Below, one piece after another: positions 9,356 to 17,634 of a stretch of 37,502 nucleotides of DNA. The DNA is taken from NCBI GenBank assembly GCA_023664605.1, contig JAMPFF010000026.1, positions 1-37,502 of the forward strand, read 5' to 3'. The DNA comes from Clostridium sp. GTDB lineage: Bacteria; Bacillota; Clostridia; Lachnospirales; Lachnospiraceae. The translations under genes were made by a program, and so were the position numbers. Below the pieces are notes generated by a model. The model ran no database searches. It saw only the letters and a list, made by a program, of their open reading frames with translations, and was not told the origin of the DNA. Each line of letters opens with the position of its first letter. Position 1 is the stretch's first letter.

Positions 9356-9952
9356 ATGCAATTATCTGTTTCCATAACTTATAACGGTTCTTCGTATACG
9401 CTTCCCCTTACCGTCATGAAGAGTAAACGCCGTACCTATTCCATCTCCATCAAGGAGGACTGCTCCATTATCATGCGTGCGCCGCTTCATGCCAGTAATC
9501 GGCAAATCGCACAAATTGCAGAAGAAAAAGGCCGCTGGATTATTACGCATTATCTAAAAGCCTGTGAAAAAAAAGATAACAGCCCCCGCTCGGATTTATC
9601 CGACACACAAAGAAACGCCCTGGAAAAACGCTATAAAGAAGCAGCGCGCGACTATATACCGAAACGGGTCGCTTACTATCAAGCCCTAACAGGCGGAACC
9701 TATAACCGCATTACCATCCGCAATCAGAAAACAAGATGGGGAAGCTGCAGCGGCAAAGGAACGCTTTCTTTCAACTGGCGTCTTATGCTTGCCCCGCCCG
9801 CCATACTGGACTATGTCGTCGTCCATGAACTGTGCCACTTAACGCATATGGATCATTCCCCCGCTTTCTGGCAGGCTGTAAAGTCCGTCTATCCGGATTA
9901 TAAAAACGCCAGAAAATGGTTAAAAGACCATGGAAATGAGCTGGTCTTATAA
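9356..9952 (+). CDS. YgjP-like zinc metallopeptidase (DUF45 family)
   Basis: A 198-residue soluble protein and the only clear full-size gene on the plus strand. The C-terminal half holds the metalloprotease signature VVHELCHLTHMDHSPAFW: two His of HELCH and a following His as zinc ligands, with Glu as the catalytic base. Further family hallmarks are NQKTRWGSCSGKGTLSFNWRLMLAP before it and DYKNARKWLKDHG after it. The family resembles the minimal gluzincin fold. The E. coli homologue is named YgjP, but its physiological substrate is not known. AGGAAAGGA precedes the ATG. The gene ends only 3 bases from the convergent end of the helicase gene, so the two transcripts must overlap. Confidence 0.9.
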   Translation: MQLSVSITYNGSSYTLPLTVMKSKRRTYSISIKEDCSIIMRAPLHASNRQIAQIAEEKGRWIITHYLKACEKKDNSPRSDLSDTQRNALEKRYKEAARDYIPKRVAYYQALTGGTYNRITIRNQKTRWGSCSGKGTLSFNWRLMLAPPAILDYVVVHELCHLTHMDHSPAFWQAVKSVYPDYKNARKWLKDHGNELVL

Positions 9953-9955
9953 CGC

Positions 9956-11557
9956 TTATTTTTTATCCTGTTTTTTCGTTTTAATCCGTAAGGATGCGTA
10001 TCTGCCGTTTCTGTCGGCATCCCGCCTCTCGCCGCCTTTGCCCTCTCTGCCCTGGCCGGCTCTGTTTTTATCCCCTCTGCCCTTTTCCGGTCTGCCTTTC
10101 GCAGGATATCTTCTATCGGGCGCGCCGTTTCCTCTATAGCGTTTTTTGCCCTGTGTCACCCAGTCGAACGCGAAACGCTCCGGCTTTATCTCCTCTAACT
10201 CGTCGCCTAACTTCATCTTCATAAAGGCCGCCGCATACTGCAATGCGCCGTATTCGCCCTCGCTGCACCGCTCCATAATATATTGCATGGCATTGTCCAG
10301 ATTTTGCCCGGCGATGACGCTTTCCGCCTCTTTCAAAATCTTTTCCGCTTTTTTGGCCATAATATTTTCCGCGGAGGGAATTTTCCGCTCCCTTATCTTC
10401 GTATGGCATATTCTTTCAATATCGCGCAGTTTATAGATTTCCTTTCCCGTCACGAGCGTGAACGAACGCCCCGTTTTGCCCGCGCGTCCTGTCCTACCGA
10501 TACGATGCACATAATATTCGATATCCTCCGGCACGTCATAGTTAAAGACGGCTTCCACATTGTCAATATCGATGCCTCTCGCCGCAACATCCGTCGCAAT
10601 AAGAACCGCCGCATGTCCGCTCTTAAAAAGGTTCATCACCGTGTCGCGCTGATGCTGGGCCAGGTCGCCGTGCAGCCCCTCTACCGCGTAGCCTCTTTTT
10701 TTCAAGTTTTCTGTCAGTTCATCCACCATCCGCTTGGTATTGCAGAAAATCAAGGCGCGCGCCGGGTCGTAGTAATCCATCAGACGGCACAACACTTCCT
10801 CTTTATCCTTATGCTGCACCTGATAATAAGCCTGTTTAATCAGCGGTATCGTCACTTCTTTGGGCGTCATTTTAAGAAACTGCGCGTCCTTTTGATACTT
10901 TCTGGTAATCTCTAAAATCGGCTTCGGCATCGTGGCGGAAAAAAGAGCCGTCTGCCTTTCTTCGGGAACCTCTTTTAAAATAGTCTCGATATCCTCCCGA
11001 AATCCCATATTTAACATTTCATCCGCTTCATCTAAGACAATCGTATGCACATTTTCCATTTTTAACGTGTGCCGCCGCATATGATCCATCACCCGTCCGG
11101 GCGTGCCGACTACAATCTGTACGCCGCCTTTTAGATTCTTAATCTGCCTGACGATATCCTGGCCGCCATAAATCGGCAGTACTTTTATGCCGTGCATATA
11201 TTTGGAAAATTTACGCATCTCATCCGCCGCCTGCATCGCAAGCTCCCTTGTCGGGCATAAAATAAGCGCCTGTAAATTCTTATTTTCCGGATTGATTTTC
11301 TCTAAAAGGGGAATGCCGAACGCCGCTGTCTTTCCCGTTCCGGTCTGCGCCTGTCCGATGACGTCTCTGCCGGATAAAAAAACGGGAATCGCCTGTTCCT
11401 GAATCGGCGTCATATTCTCAAATCCCATTTCTTCCACCGCCCGGATAATCCTCTCGTCAATGCCGGAATCACGGTATTTTAACGCTGTTTTCTCCTCCTG
11501 TAAACTCTGTTCGTTTTTTTCTTCCGTTTGTGTTTTAATGTTCTGATTTTCTTTCAA
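9956..11557 (-). CDS. DEAD-box ATP-dependent RNA helicase (CshA-like)
   Basis: A 533-residue RNA helicase of the kind used in RNA turnover, ribosome assembly and cold adaptation. All canonical motifs are visible: Q motif (FENMTPIQEQAIP), AQTGTGKTAAF, PTRELAMQ, GTPGRVMDH, VLDEADEML, FSATMP, ALIFCNTKR, ATDVAARGIDI and HRIGRTGRAGKTG. After the helicase core comes a helical region and a low-complexity Arg/Gly/Lys tail (about residues 480-533), typical for RNA contact and for docking to partners. The start codon at 11557 is TTG, with AGGAG nine bases upstream. It lies 122 bases after the esterase gene on the same strand, across an A-rich leader. Which paralogue it is (CshA or other) cannot be settled without a genome-wide comparison. 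Confidence 0.93.
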   Translation of the reverse strand: MKENQNIKTQTEEKNEQSLQEEKTALKYRDSGIDERIIRAVEEMGFENMTPIQEQAIPVFLSGRDVIGQAQTGTGKTAAFGIPLLEKINPENKNLQALILCPTRELAMQAADEMRKFSKYMHGIKVLPIYGGQDIVRQIKNLKGGVQIVVGTPGRVMDHMRRHTLKMENVHTIVLDEADEMLNMGFREDIETILKEVPEERQTALFSATMPKPILEITRKYQKDAQFLKMTPKEVTIPLIKQAYYQVQHKDKEEVLCRLMDYYDPARALIFCNTKRMVDELTENLKKRGYAVEGLHGDLAQHQRDTVMNLFKSGHAAVLIATDVAARGIDIDNVEAVFNYDVPEDIEYYVHRIGRTGRAGKTGRSFTLVTGKEIYKLRDIERICHTKIRERKIPSAENIMAKKAEKILKEAESVIAGQNLDNAMQYIMERCSEGEYGALQYAAAFMKMKLGDELEEIKPERFAFDWVTQGKKRYRGNGAPDRRYPAKGRPEKGRGDKNRAGQGREGKGGERRDADRNGRYASLRIKTKKQDKK

Positions 11558-11679
11558 CTGTTTTTACTCCTGTTTTCCTGTTTTATTTTTGATTTTGATT
11601 TTATTTTTGTTTTTGTTTTGTTCCCGTTTCTGCTTTTATCTGCGCTGTCTTTTCATGTATCTTCCATTCTCGTCTTTTT
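11558..11679 (-). other. A-rich low-complexity leader before the helicase gene
   Basis: Read on the minus strand, this 122-base gap is strongly A-rich, with repeated AAAAC/AAAAT-like units around 11580-11625, and then holds the AGGAG ribosome site and the TTG start. No stable hairpin and no convincing promoter was found. An unstructured A-rich leader suits genes translated in the cold or under helicase control, but that is inference. Confidence 0.5.
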
Positions 11680-12345
11680 TCATAAATCCGACAGCAAACG
11701 GCTGATACCCCGGGCGATTCTTTCGGGAACCTGCTTAAAATGATTGCCCTCGTTCATTTCAAAAATAACGCTTCTTTCATCATCCTGCAGCAAGTCTACA
11801 ATTTGTTTTGTGCATACAAAAACACTCTGCATGATTCCTCGTGCAGATGCTGCCTCCTTATCTCCTAATGAAAAATAGATTTTGTCAGGATTTTGCCCGA
11901 GGGTATGATTTTTTACATAATCCAGAAATCCCTCATACCATAACGAGCCTGATATAGAAGCGATACCATTAAAAAGGCTGGTCTGATACATGGCGTATGC
12001 GGCAAACAAACCACCCAGGGAATATCCTGCCAGATACCGTTTATCAGGCCGCAGATAACAGGCGCTTTCTATCTGCGGAATCAACTGCCCTGTCAAAACC
12101 GCAAGATAGTCATCCGCTTTGCCGCTAAAGTCTTCTCCTTTCGGAAAAACTTTCTCATGCCGCCACGGCGTCAATTCCCTGTTCCAGTCAACGCCCTCTA
12201 TGACAATTAGGGCAAAGTCCTGTTTCGTCAAATTCCAAACAGCCTCTGCCCCGCCCTCCGGCATATGTAAATAAACTACCTGTTTTATTTCCTTATCAGC
12301 CGATAAATAAGAAGTTATTTTGTACTTTCCTAATGTGATGTGCAT
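11680..12345 (-). CDS. Alpha/beta-hydrolase, putative esterase (esterase D-like)
   Basis: A 221-residue predicted serine hydrolase without a signal peptide. The nucleophile elbow is AGYSLGGLFAAYAM, with the catalytic Ser in GYSLGG. Downstream come SGSLWYEGFLDYV and SLGDKEA, which probably carry the acidic residue, and a late NEGNHF with the probable catalytic His. The order and spacing fit the putative-esterase family (esterase D / IroE-like), somewhat shorter than usual because the N-terminal strands are compact. Its ATG at 12345 lies inside the end of the MecA-like gene (16-base overlap), so translation is likely coupled. The substrate is unknown. Confidence 0.8.
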   Translation of the reverse strand: MHITLGKYKITSYLSADKEIKQVVYLHMPEGGAEAVWNLTKQDFALIVIEGVDWNRELTPWRHEKVFPKGEDFSGKADDYLAVLTGQLIPQIESACYLRPDKRYLAGYSLGGLFAAYAMYQTSLFNGIASISGSLWYEGFLDYVKNHTLGQNPDKIYFSLGDKEAASARGIMQSVFVCTKQIVDLLQDDERSVIFEMNEGNHFKQVPERIARGISRLLSDL

Positions 12346-13001
12346 ATTTTGCGCAGCCCGCTTACCGCCCTGTCTCTAATCAAACATTCCCCATGCTCTT
12401 CCAGATAAAGAAGCTTCTCCTCCGACGGCGCCACAAGTCTTGCAAATTCAATGGCCTGTGCGCTGATTTTATTAAAGTTCTTCTTGGAGAGACGCTGCTT
12501 TTCAACGACAAGATAATAGGCGTCCTTTATTTTATACAGATGGCTTTTCACCGATAAGCCCGCCGGAATCGCCGCACAGTATTTCATAACGTGGTTCATG
12601 GAGGCAAACAGGAACATCCTGCATGTATCGTCAAAAACGGCGCCGTCTCCAGACGTGTTCCTGCCCGCTATGGCGCGCGCCGCTTCCCGCATACTCTCCG
12701 GGTCAAGCCCCGAAAGCACTTCCTTGATATGCTCTAACATATTCTGGAAGCCTGCCATTCCCTCATCAGAAAAGGTAATCACCAATCCTTCATCCCGAAT
12801 CGGCGTAATCTGCATGGCAATATTGTCACCGTTTAACCGGTAGCCGACCTCGTCATGAGCTCTTTCCACAACATCCCGTAAAAAGCCTTCGCCCTTTTCA
12901 TTTCTCTCAAAAATGTCCGCCAGCGTCAATCCGTATTCTTCCATATCTTCTCCCGAAATAATACACTGTACGGTCGCTTCATTAATTTTTTTATATTTCA
13001 T
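12330..13001 (-). CDS. MecA-like adaptor protein
   Basis: A 223-residue protein resembling the MecA/YpbH adaptors that deliver substrates to the ClpC-ClpP protease in Firmicutes. The N-terminal region fits the MecA start: MKYKKINEATVQCIISGEDMEEYGL, then DIFERN, a FLRDVVERAHDEVGY helix, then IQ/MQITPIRDEGLVITFS. An acidic, variable linker (about 85-120) is followed by a C-terminal domain (about 125-210) with the MFLFASMNHVMKYC pattern. Assignment is from overall pattern, since MecA has no catalytic residues. The ribosome site is weak (GGGG at 13009-13006). It is first in a two-gene unit with the overlapping esterase, and the 5' leader is about 130 bases long. Confidence 0.8.
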   Translation of the reverse strand: MKYKKINEATVQCIISGEDMEEYGLTLADIFERNEKGEGFLRDVVERAHDEVGYRLNGDNIAMQITPIRDEGLVITFSDEGMAGFQNMLEHIKEVLSGLDPESMREAARAIAGRNTSGDGAVFDDTCRMFLFASMNHVMKYCAAIPAGLSVKSHLYKIKDAYYLVVEKQRLSKKNFNKISAQAIEFARLVAPSEEKLLYLEEHGECLIRDRAVSGLRKICTSH

Positions 13002-13131
13002 TTATCCCCAACTACTTTCTGATTCGTGATATTCGGCGCGTGGCTGCGCCGCCCGCGTCAATGCGTGCCGTCGGTCAACAACCCTGCGTAATGCTAACCG
13101 ATAGGTTTGCGTAACGCCAGTCGCCAGACTT
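13002..13131 (-). other. GC-rich structured leader of the MecA-like gene
   Basis: Between the -10 box and the MecA-like start the minus strand holds short inverted repeats, including CGGCGC-AGCCAC-GCGCCG at about 13034-13051 (6-bp perfect stem) and the self-complementary GCGTTACGC. The base composition is clearly richer in G and C than flanking spacers. No known riboswitch class was recognised. Confidence 0.4.
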
Positions 13132-13137
13132 AAAATG

Positions 13138-13143
13138 ATTATA
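13138..13143 (-). promoter_or_regulatory. Extended -10 promoter of the MecA-like/esterase unit
   Basis: A perfect TATAAT preceded by TGG on the minus strand forms an extended -10 element. No good -35 is present at 16-18 bases, which is acceptable for extended -10 promoters. Confidence 0.6.
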
Positions 13144-13191
13144 CCACACAAATTTCAAATGGGGAAGAGGTTGTTTGCCGTAATGTAATAA

Positions 13192-13734
13192 TTACCATCG
13201 CGCAAGAAGTTTTTTTACTTCCTTACACCATTCCAAATATGTCTGATAGGTTTTTATCCCAAACTCAACCGTAAGCAGATAATATTTATGTGCAGTATCT
13301 TCATTCAGGCATTTATTTAGGACTGTTTCCGCCTGTAACAGATATGGCAGTTCTCTTTCAATTTTCCTTTCAAACGCTTCAATATGAACAAGCGCCTGTT
13401 CTTCGCCTTTCTCATTTCCGAAAAATAATTTTAACAATGTTTCATAACGAAGCTCGTCTTTTTCAATAGGCAGTGACAGCCATTTTTTCAAATAGTCACG
13501 CCCATTTTCTGTTATGGTATAGATTAGTTTATTTCTTTTGCTGTTTGTATCTTTTCTTTTCACAGCAAGACCACGATTAACCAAATCATTTAAGGCGGGA
13601 TATATGCTGCCATAGCTCGCACTCCAAAAAAATTTAAGAGTGGTATCCATTCGCTTTTTTATTTCATATCCGGTTAATTCTTCATGGCTTAGTAATCCTA
13701 AAATTACACAATCAATCTTCTTTTCGTTTGCCAT
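13192..13734 (-). CDS. PadR-family transcriptional regulator
   Basis: A 180-residue regulator. The N-terminal winged helix carries PadR hallmarks: ILGLLSHEELTGYEIKKRM, SYGSIYPALNDLVNRGLA and LIYTITENGRDYLKKWL. A helical C-terminal dimerisation domain (about 95-180) follows, as in the longer PadR group (Vinculin-type AphA-like). I chose ATG 13734 since AAGGA lies 8 bases before it; ATG 13740 is too close. Its start overlaps the end of the Fe-S protein gene by 23 bases, so both come from the promoter at 14518-14546. That promoter carries a 31-bp palindrome, the obvious target for autoregulation. Ligand unknown. Confidence 0.9.
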   Translation of the reverse strand: MANEKKIDCVILGLLSHEELTGYEIKKRMDTTLKFFWSASYGSIYPALNDLVNRGLAVKRKDTNSKRNKLIYTITENGRDYLKKWLSLPIEKDELRYETLLKLFFGNEKGEEQALVHIEAFERKIERELPYLLQAETVLNKCLNEDTAHKYYLLTVEFGIKTYQTYLEWCKEVKKLLARW

Positions 13735-14476
13735 TACCATTTTCCTTTCTTTCTATCATTCCATAAGACAGAACATTTTCAGGACAGCTATCAACGCAGG
13801 CGCCGCATTGAATACATTCCAGGTTACCGATTATTCCGCATTTTGTTTCACTCATTACCTCAATTCCCATAGGACAAACCTTGTTACATTTACCGCAGGA
13901 TATACAATTATCTATTCTGCCTGCCTCAATGTGTATCCCCGGTAAATGTAAAAGTCTGCGGAGTTTAATCCCTAATGCCATGAATGGAGCCATCCAACAA
14001 AGATAATGACACAACGCTCTCTTTCCAAACAGGACAGAGGGTATAAAAATCAAGCATACAATACCGTAATAAATAATGTAACTCTGAATAGAGGAAACAG
14101 AAATACCATTTTCTGTTTCAAATAAAAAATCTATTCTAACTATTTTCCCTTTTTGAAAATAGCAAAGTATCACTAATGATAACCAAATTATCCATATTAT
14201 GTACTTAATATAGTTTCGCAGTCCTTGTTTTGGCTGCCTCTCATTAACCAAAAAAGCACACTCTTGTAACCCTCCTGCCGGACAAAGGTACGCACAAAAT
14301 AATCTTCCAAATGGGATGGAAAGGAAAAACATCAACACAAAAACAATAAAACTTCCATTGATTATTCCATTCAATCCTGCGTTTATGATTAAGGCGGGGC
14401 TAAAATAATATAGTGTGACAGGAAACAGGAGCAATGATGTGATAAGCGACAGCTTTCTTATTTGTTGTCTTTTCAT
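13712..14476 (-). CDS. Membrane Fe-S protein of the NapH/NosR/YccM type (two 4Fe-4S clusters)
   Basis: A 254-residue protein with about five membrane segments (about 12-32, 35-55, 88-108, 130-150, 160-178) and a C-terminal ferredoxin domain on the cytoplasmic side. The first loop carries the family motif FCAYLCPAGGLQE. The C-terminus has two complete 4Fe-4S sets, CISCGKCNKVCP (about 191-202) and CIQCGACVDSCP (about 220-231). Such proteins pass electrons between a membrane donor and a periplasmic or cytoplasmic reductase. The partner is not encoded nearby, so the pathway cannot be named. ATG 14476 has AGGAGG five bases upstream. It is first in an operon with the PadR regulator. Confidence 0.88.
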   Translation of the reverse strand: MKRQQIRKLSLITSLLLFPVTLYYFSPALIINAGLNGIINGSFIVFVLMFFLSIPFGRLFCAYLCPAGGLQECAFLVNERQPKQGLRNYIKYIIWIIWLSLVILCYFQKGKIVRIDFLFETENGISVSSIQSYIIYYGIVCLIFIPSVLFGKRALCHYLCWMAPFMALGIKLRRLLHLPGIHIEAGRIDNCISCGKCNKVCPMGIEVMSETKCGIIGNLECIQCGACVDSCPENVLSYGMIERKENGNGKRKED

Positions 14477-14494
14477 AAGAACCTCCTCTGTGCT

Positions 14495-14525
14495 TGTATA
14501 ATATATCAGACTGATATATTATACA
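14495..14525 (-). promoter_or_regulatory. 31-bp perfect palindrome, probable PadR operator
   Basis: Two 15-base arms (TGTATAATATATCAG and its exact complement) flank one central base. The palindrome contains the -10 box and the transcription start of the Fe-S/PadR operon. Binding here would stop initiation. PadR proteins generally bind inverted repeats in their own promoters; the match to this PadR is inferred. Confidence 0.75.
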
Positions 14526-14546
14526 GCCTTTGAAGTTTGCTTTCAA
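14518..14546 (-). promoter_or_regulatory. Promoter of the Fe-S protein/PadR operon
   Basis: TTGAAA (14546-14541), a 17-base spacer and a perfect TATAAT (14523-14518) preceded by TG. The -10 lies inside the palindrome at 14495-14525. The predicted leader is about 35 bases. Confidence 0.8.
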
Positions 14547-14562
14547 GGCTTCTTTGAGATAA

Positions 14563-17178
14563 TCAACCATTATCTTTAAAAACAGGTTCTATATATTCCC
14601 CAGCCCCGTCTGTACTGACCGCAAAATGCAGATGCGCTCCCGTGGAACGCCCCGTGCTTCCCACTGTGGCTATTCTTTGTCCGGCTGTGACGCTTTCTCC
14701 TTTCGACACCAGAATATCCTGGCACGCCGCATAGTGCGTATATTCTCCGTATTGCGCATGATATACGATGACATAATTCCCGTTTTCAGCGTCATATCCG
14801 GTCTGATAGACTGTGCCGTCCGCCGCGGCGACAATATCCGCCCCCGCCTGTGCCGCCAAGTCTACGCCGTTATGCTTTCTTACCTCGTTCGTTATCGGAT
14901 TGATGCGCTCGCTAAACGTATCGGAAATTCTGGTATAGGACGGACAGGGATTGCCATATGCCGCATCGCTTACTAACACCGCATCCGTCCGGTTTTGTAT
15001 GGCGTTTTGCATATCGTTTTGTATGATGGGATTCACATAATCGGTTTCTATTGCCGCCTCCCCCAGACTGAACTTTCTTTCTCCAAACTGCCCGCACGAT
15101 ACCTGAAAAGAGATAAACGGCAGTCCCCGGTACCAAATCTCATCCGTATTATCAAAGCTGACGCCTGCGGCTATCAACAGTTTTAAATCATCCTCGTCCG
15201 CGCCAAGTTCCCAGCCGACCATGGAAGCATTTAAGAAAACATCTTTTACCGTTGACACATCCGCCACAAAACCGGCGGCGTCTATTTCACCGATTCTCTC
15301 CCCATTGTCATAAACGGCAATCACGGAGCTTTTATCCGCTTTCGATTCCATAGAAAAACGCAATCTTTCATTTATCTGCTCCATATAGCTTTGCGCCTCA
15401 AACTGATACATTTCAACCGTTCCCGTATCATGGCGGTCGCATAAATATAAATTCCATACTTCCGTATCGGAAGTATTCTCCGCTATCATCTTAACGGCAA
15501 AGGTGCGCGCCTTATTATCCTGCGTCTTTTCATAGACACGGATATTCTCATCCCATCCGTGCATCCCCGATACCAGCCATGGCTCGTCAAAATCAGCGGC
15601 GTCATCCCCGATAAGAATTTTGACGCCCCTGCATCCGTACTCTTTTGTATACATACCGTAGACGCTAATATCGACGCCGTCCGCGCCCTCCATTTTTTCC
15701 AAAAGATAAATGCCCTCTTCCAGCGCATTTTCGCCCTCTGCATAATACGCCTGCACATAATCGTCCAACATTTTTGTCTCATCATAAGCAGCAAGCATTT
15801 TCAGCACCGCCGCAAACTCCGCTTCCGCCTGCGCTTTCGCCGCCAGTTCCCGCTGCGCCTCCTGCACTGTTTCCTCTTCTTTTTGTAATTCCTGCTTCAG
15901 CGCATCCAACCGCGCCTGTGCGTCCATCTGTGCCTGTATATCATTTAACTTTTCCATGTCTGCTCCGTCCGCCGTCTGCGCCAAATCCTGCGGCGCGCTA
16001 TCCGCCAATATGCCCTCGTCTGTATTCTGCGTATTGTTCCCGCCTGACGCATTATCCGCTTTCCCTGAAAAAGTAATCATGACAGCTCCTACGGCAAGCA
16101 GGACAACAATCCCCGCCGCCAATGCCGCATATTTACGTTTTTCGGCAATCTGAGAGATTCTTTCCCGGATGCCTTTTTCTGCGCCGCTCATAGTAGAGAC
16201 AAATCCTATCCTGTTTCTTTCCTGTCCTTTTACGGCAATCAGACGCAGAAGCGTCCTGCCGTATGCGATTCTTTCCTCCTCGCCCAACAGACGGATGGAC
16301 GCTTCATCACAAGCAAGTTCGCTGTCCTGCTTGGAAGCATAAGCCGCCGCCCATACAAGCGGATGGAACCAATAAACAACCGTCAGAACGCACCTGACAA
16401 CCACCCACAGTAAATCGCCTTGCCTATAGTGGCAGTATTCATGCACGAGAATATGCTGCAATCTTTTTTCATCCGCCGCCATCTCCTTTGTCAGATAGAT
16501 GTTTCGTCCGCATAGACAAGGCGAAGGAAGTCCTTTGACCGTATAGACGGAAAGCGTATGATATTTTTTCATGCCTTTTAACGGCTTTCTGTTACGATAC
16601 AGATACCGCCGCCATTTTATCTGATAAAAAAGCATATAACCGCCGCACAAAACCATGCCCGCAATCCAGACGATACGCAGGATGCCTGACAGCCGCTTTA
16701 CATGGGCTGCGGTAAAAAAAGCTGCCGCCTGTGATTCCTCCGGCGTCGTCGGCATTGATACCTTGCTGTCAATAGCAGTATCAGCGTTATATGCACCGTC
16801 TCTGCCTGCTCCTGCGCCGCTCTGGTCTATCTCCGCATCTTTTGCATATTCACCGCCCTGAGCTGTTTCCGCATCACCTGTATTTATTCCCGCGCCGCTT
16901 ATTCCTATCTCCGTACCGCTTCCGTCTGTATCTGCTCTATCCTGCTGCCACAGCGCGCTTTCACTCTCCGCCGACGCCTCGTAACTGCTCATGCCATCCG
17001 GCAGATAATTTAAAATGCCGAAGCCGCTGTTCCATAAAGGCACGGGAAGAATAAGCCTTACCGCTACGGGAAGCCAGAGCGCATACTGTAACATCGGATG
17101 GATTTTTCCTTTTGTAAAAAACCGTATCAGAAAAATAGCCGTCATCAAAATAGAAGAAGTAATTACTATATCTCTCAT
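14563..17178 (-). CDS. M56 (BlaR1-type) membrane protease fused to an M23 peptidoglycan endopeptidase
   Basis: An 871-residue protein combining a signalling protease and a cell-wall enzyme. Residues 1-45 hold two membrane segments, then a long Gly/Ala/Asp-rich loop (about 60-155), another segment (about 165-187), and the M56 metalloprotease with HEYCH at 246-250 plus DSELACDEA at about 285-293 as the third zinc ligand. A membrane segment at 352-371 leads outside the cell. There follow a coiled coil (about 408-455), a region of unknown fold (about 455-740), and an M23/LytM domain (about 743-871) with all ligands: His769 and Asp773 (HNGVD), His815, and HLHF at 849-852. In BlaR1 the outer sensor is a penicillin-binding domain; here M23 sits in that place. 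Its start overlaps the BlaI stop (ATGA), giving a classic repressor-protease pair. Confidence 0.85.
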   Translation of the reverse strand: MRDIVITSSILMTAIFLIRFFTKGKIHPMLQYALWLPVAVRLILPVPLWNSGFGILNYLPDGMSSYEASAESESALWQQDRADTDGSGTEIGISGAGINTGDAETAQGGEYAKDAEIDQSGAGAGRDGAYNADTAIDSKVSMPTTPEESQAAAFFTAAHVKRLSGILRIVWIAGMVLCGGYMLFYQIKWRRYLYRNRKPLKGMKKYHTLSVYTVKGLPSPCLCGRNIYLTKEMAADEKRLQHILVHEYCHYRQGDLLWVVVRCVLTVVYWFHPLVWAAAYASKQDSELACDEASIRLLGEEERIAYGRTLLRLIAVKGQERNRIGFVSTMSGAEKGIRERISQIAEKRKYAALAAGIVVLLAVGAVMITFSGKADNASGGNNTQNTDEGILADSAPQDLAQTADGADMEKLNDIQAQMDAQARLDALKQELQKEEETVQEAQRELAAKAQAEAEFAAVLKMLAAYDETKMLDDYVQAYYAEGENALEEGIYLLEKMEGADGVDISVYGMYTKEYGCRGVKILIGDDAADFDEPWLVSGMHGWDENIRVYEKTQDNKARTFAVKMIAENTSDTEVWNLYLCDRHDTGTVEMYQFEAQSYMEQINERLRFSMESKADKSSVIAVYDNGERIGEIDAAGFVADVSTVKDVFLNASMVGWELGADEDDLKLLIAAGVSFDNTDEIWYRGLPFISFQVSCGQFGERKFSLGEAAIETDYVNPIIQNDMQNAIQNRTDAVLVSDAAYGNPCPSYTRISDTFSERINPITNEVRKHNGVDLAAQAGADIVAAADGTVYQTGYDAENGNYVIVYHAQYGEYTHYAACQDILVSKGESVTAGQRIATVGSTGRSTGAHLHFAVSTDGAGEYIEPVFKDNG

Positions 17179-17549
17179 AGCCCGTCCTCCTCCGCTTTTT
17201 TCAAAATATCATAAAGTTCGCTAATCTCTTCTTTGGACAACGCCTTTTTTTCTACCATGGTATTTAACATCAATCCCAAACGCCCGTCGAATACCTTGTC
17301 CAGAAATTCCTCCGTCTCCTGCAGTACCGCCTCCGTCTTTTCGACATCGGGATAGTAGAGCTTGGCGCGCTCTCCTTCTTCATAGTGAATCGCGCCCTTT
17401 TCCTCCATCCGGCGCAAAAAAGTCATAACGGTATGTTTCGTCCATCCCGTCGTATCCTTAAAATGAGCCGTTATCTGCATCATTGTCTGCGGCGCGCTCT
17501 CCCATAACAGATTCATTACTTTCCATTCCGCTTCCGAAAGTTTTATCAT
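17175..17549 (-). CDS. BlaI/MecI-family transcriptional repressor
   Basis: A 124-residue repressor of the usual BlaI length. It has a winged helix (MIKLSEAEWKVMNLLW, TTGWTKHTVMTFLRRMEEKGAIHYEEGERAKLYY) and a C-terminal dimer helix region (about 75-124). In the family, repression is lifted when the partner M56 protease cleaves the repressor. I chose ATG 17549 because AAAGGAG lies eight bases upstream; an earlier ATG at 17582 has no ribosome site. It shares an ATGA overlap with the M56-M23 gene. The promoter upstream is flanked by two related dyads (17635-17655 and 17674-17694). Confidence 0.93.
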   Translation of the reverse strand: MIKLSEAEWKVMNLLWESAPQTMMQITAHFKDTTGWTKHTVMTFLRRMEEKGAIHYEEGERAKLYYPDVEKTEAVLQETEEFLDKVFDGRLGLMLNTMVEKKALSKEEISELYDILKKAEEDGL

Positions 17550-17634
17550 TGTTTTTTCTCCTTTGTTCATAATACTTATCAACCCCTTTTATCGCCTTGG
17601 CATGGATTGTATATGCTGCCCGTACATAGCGCAA

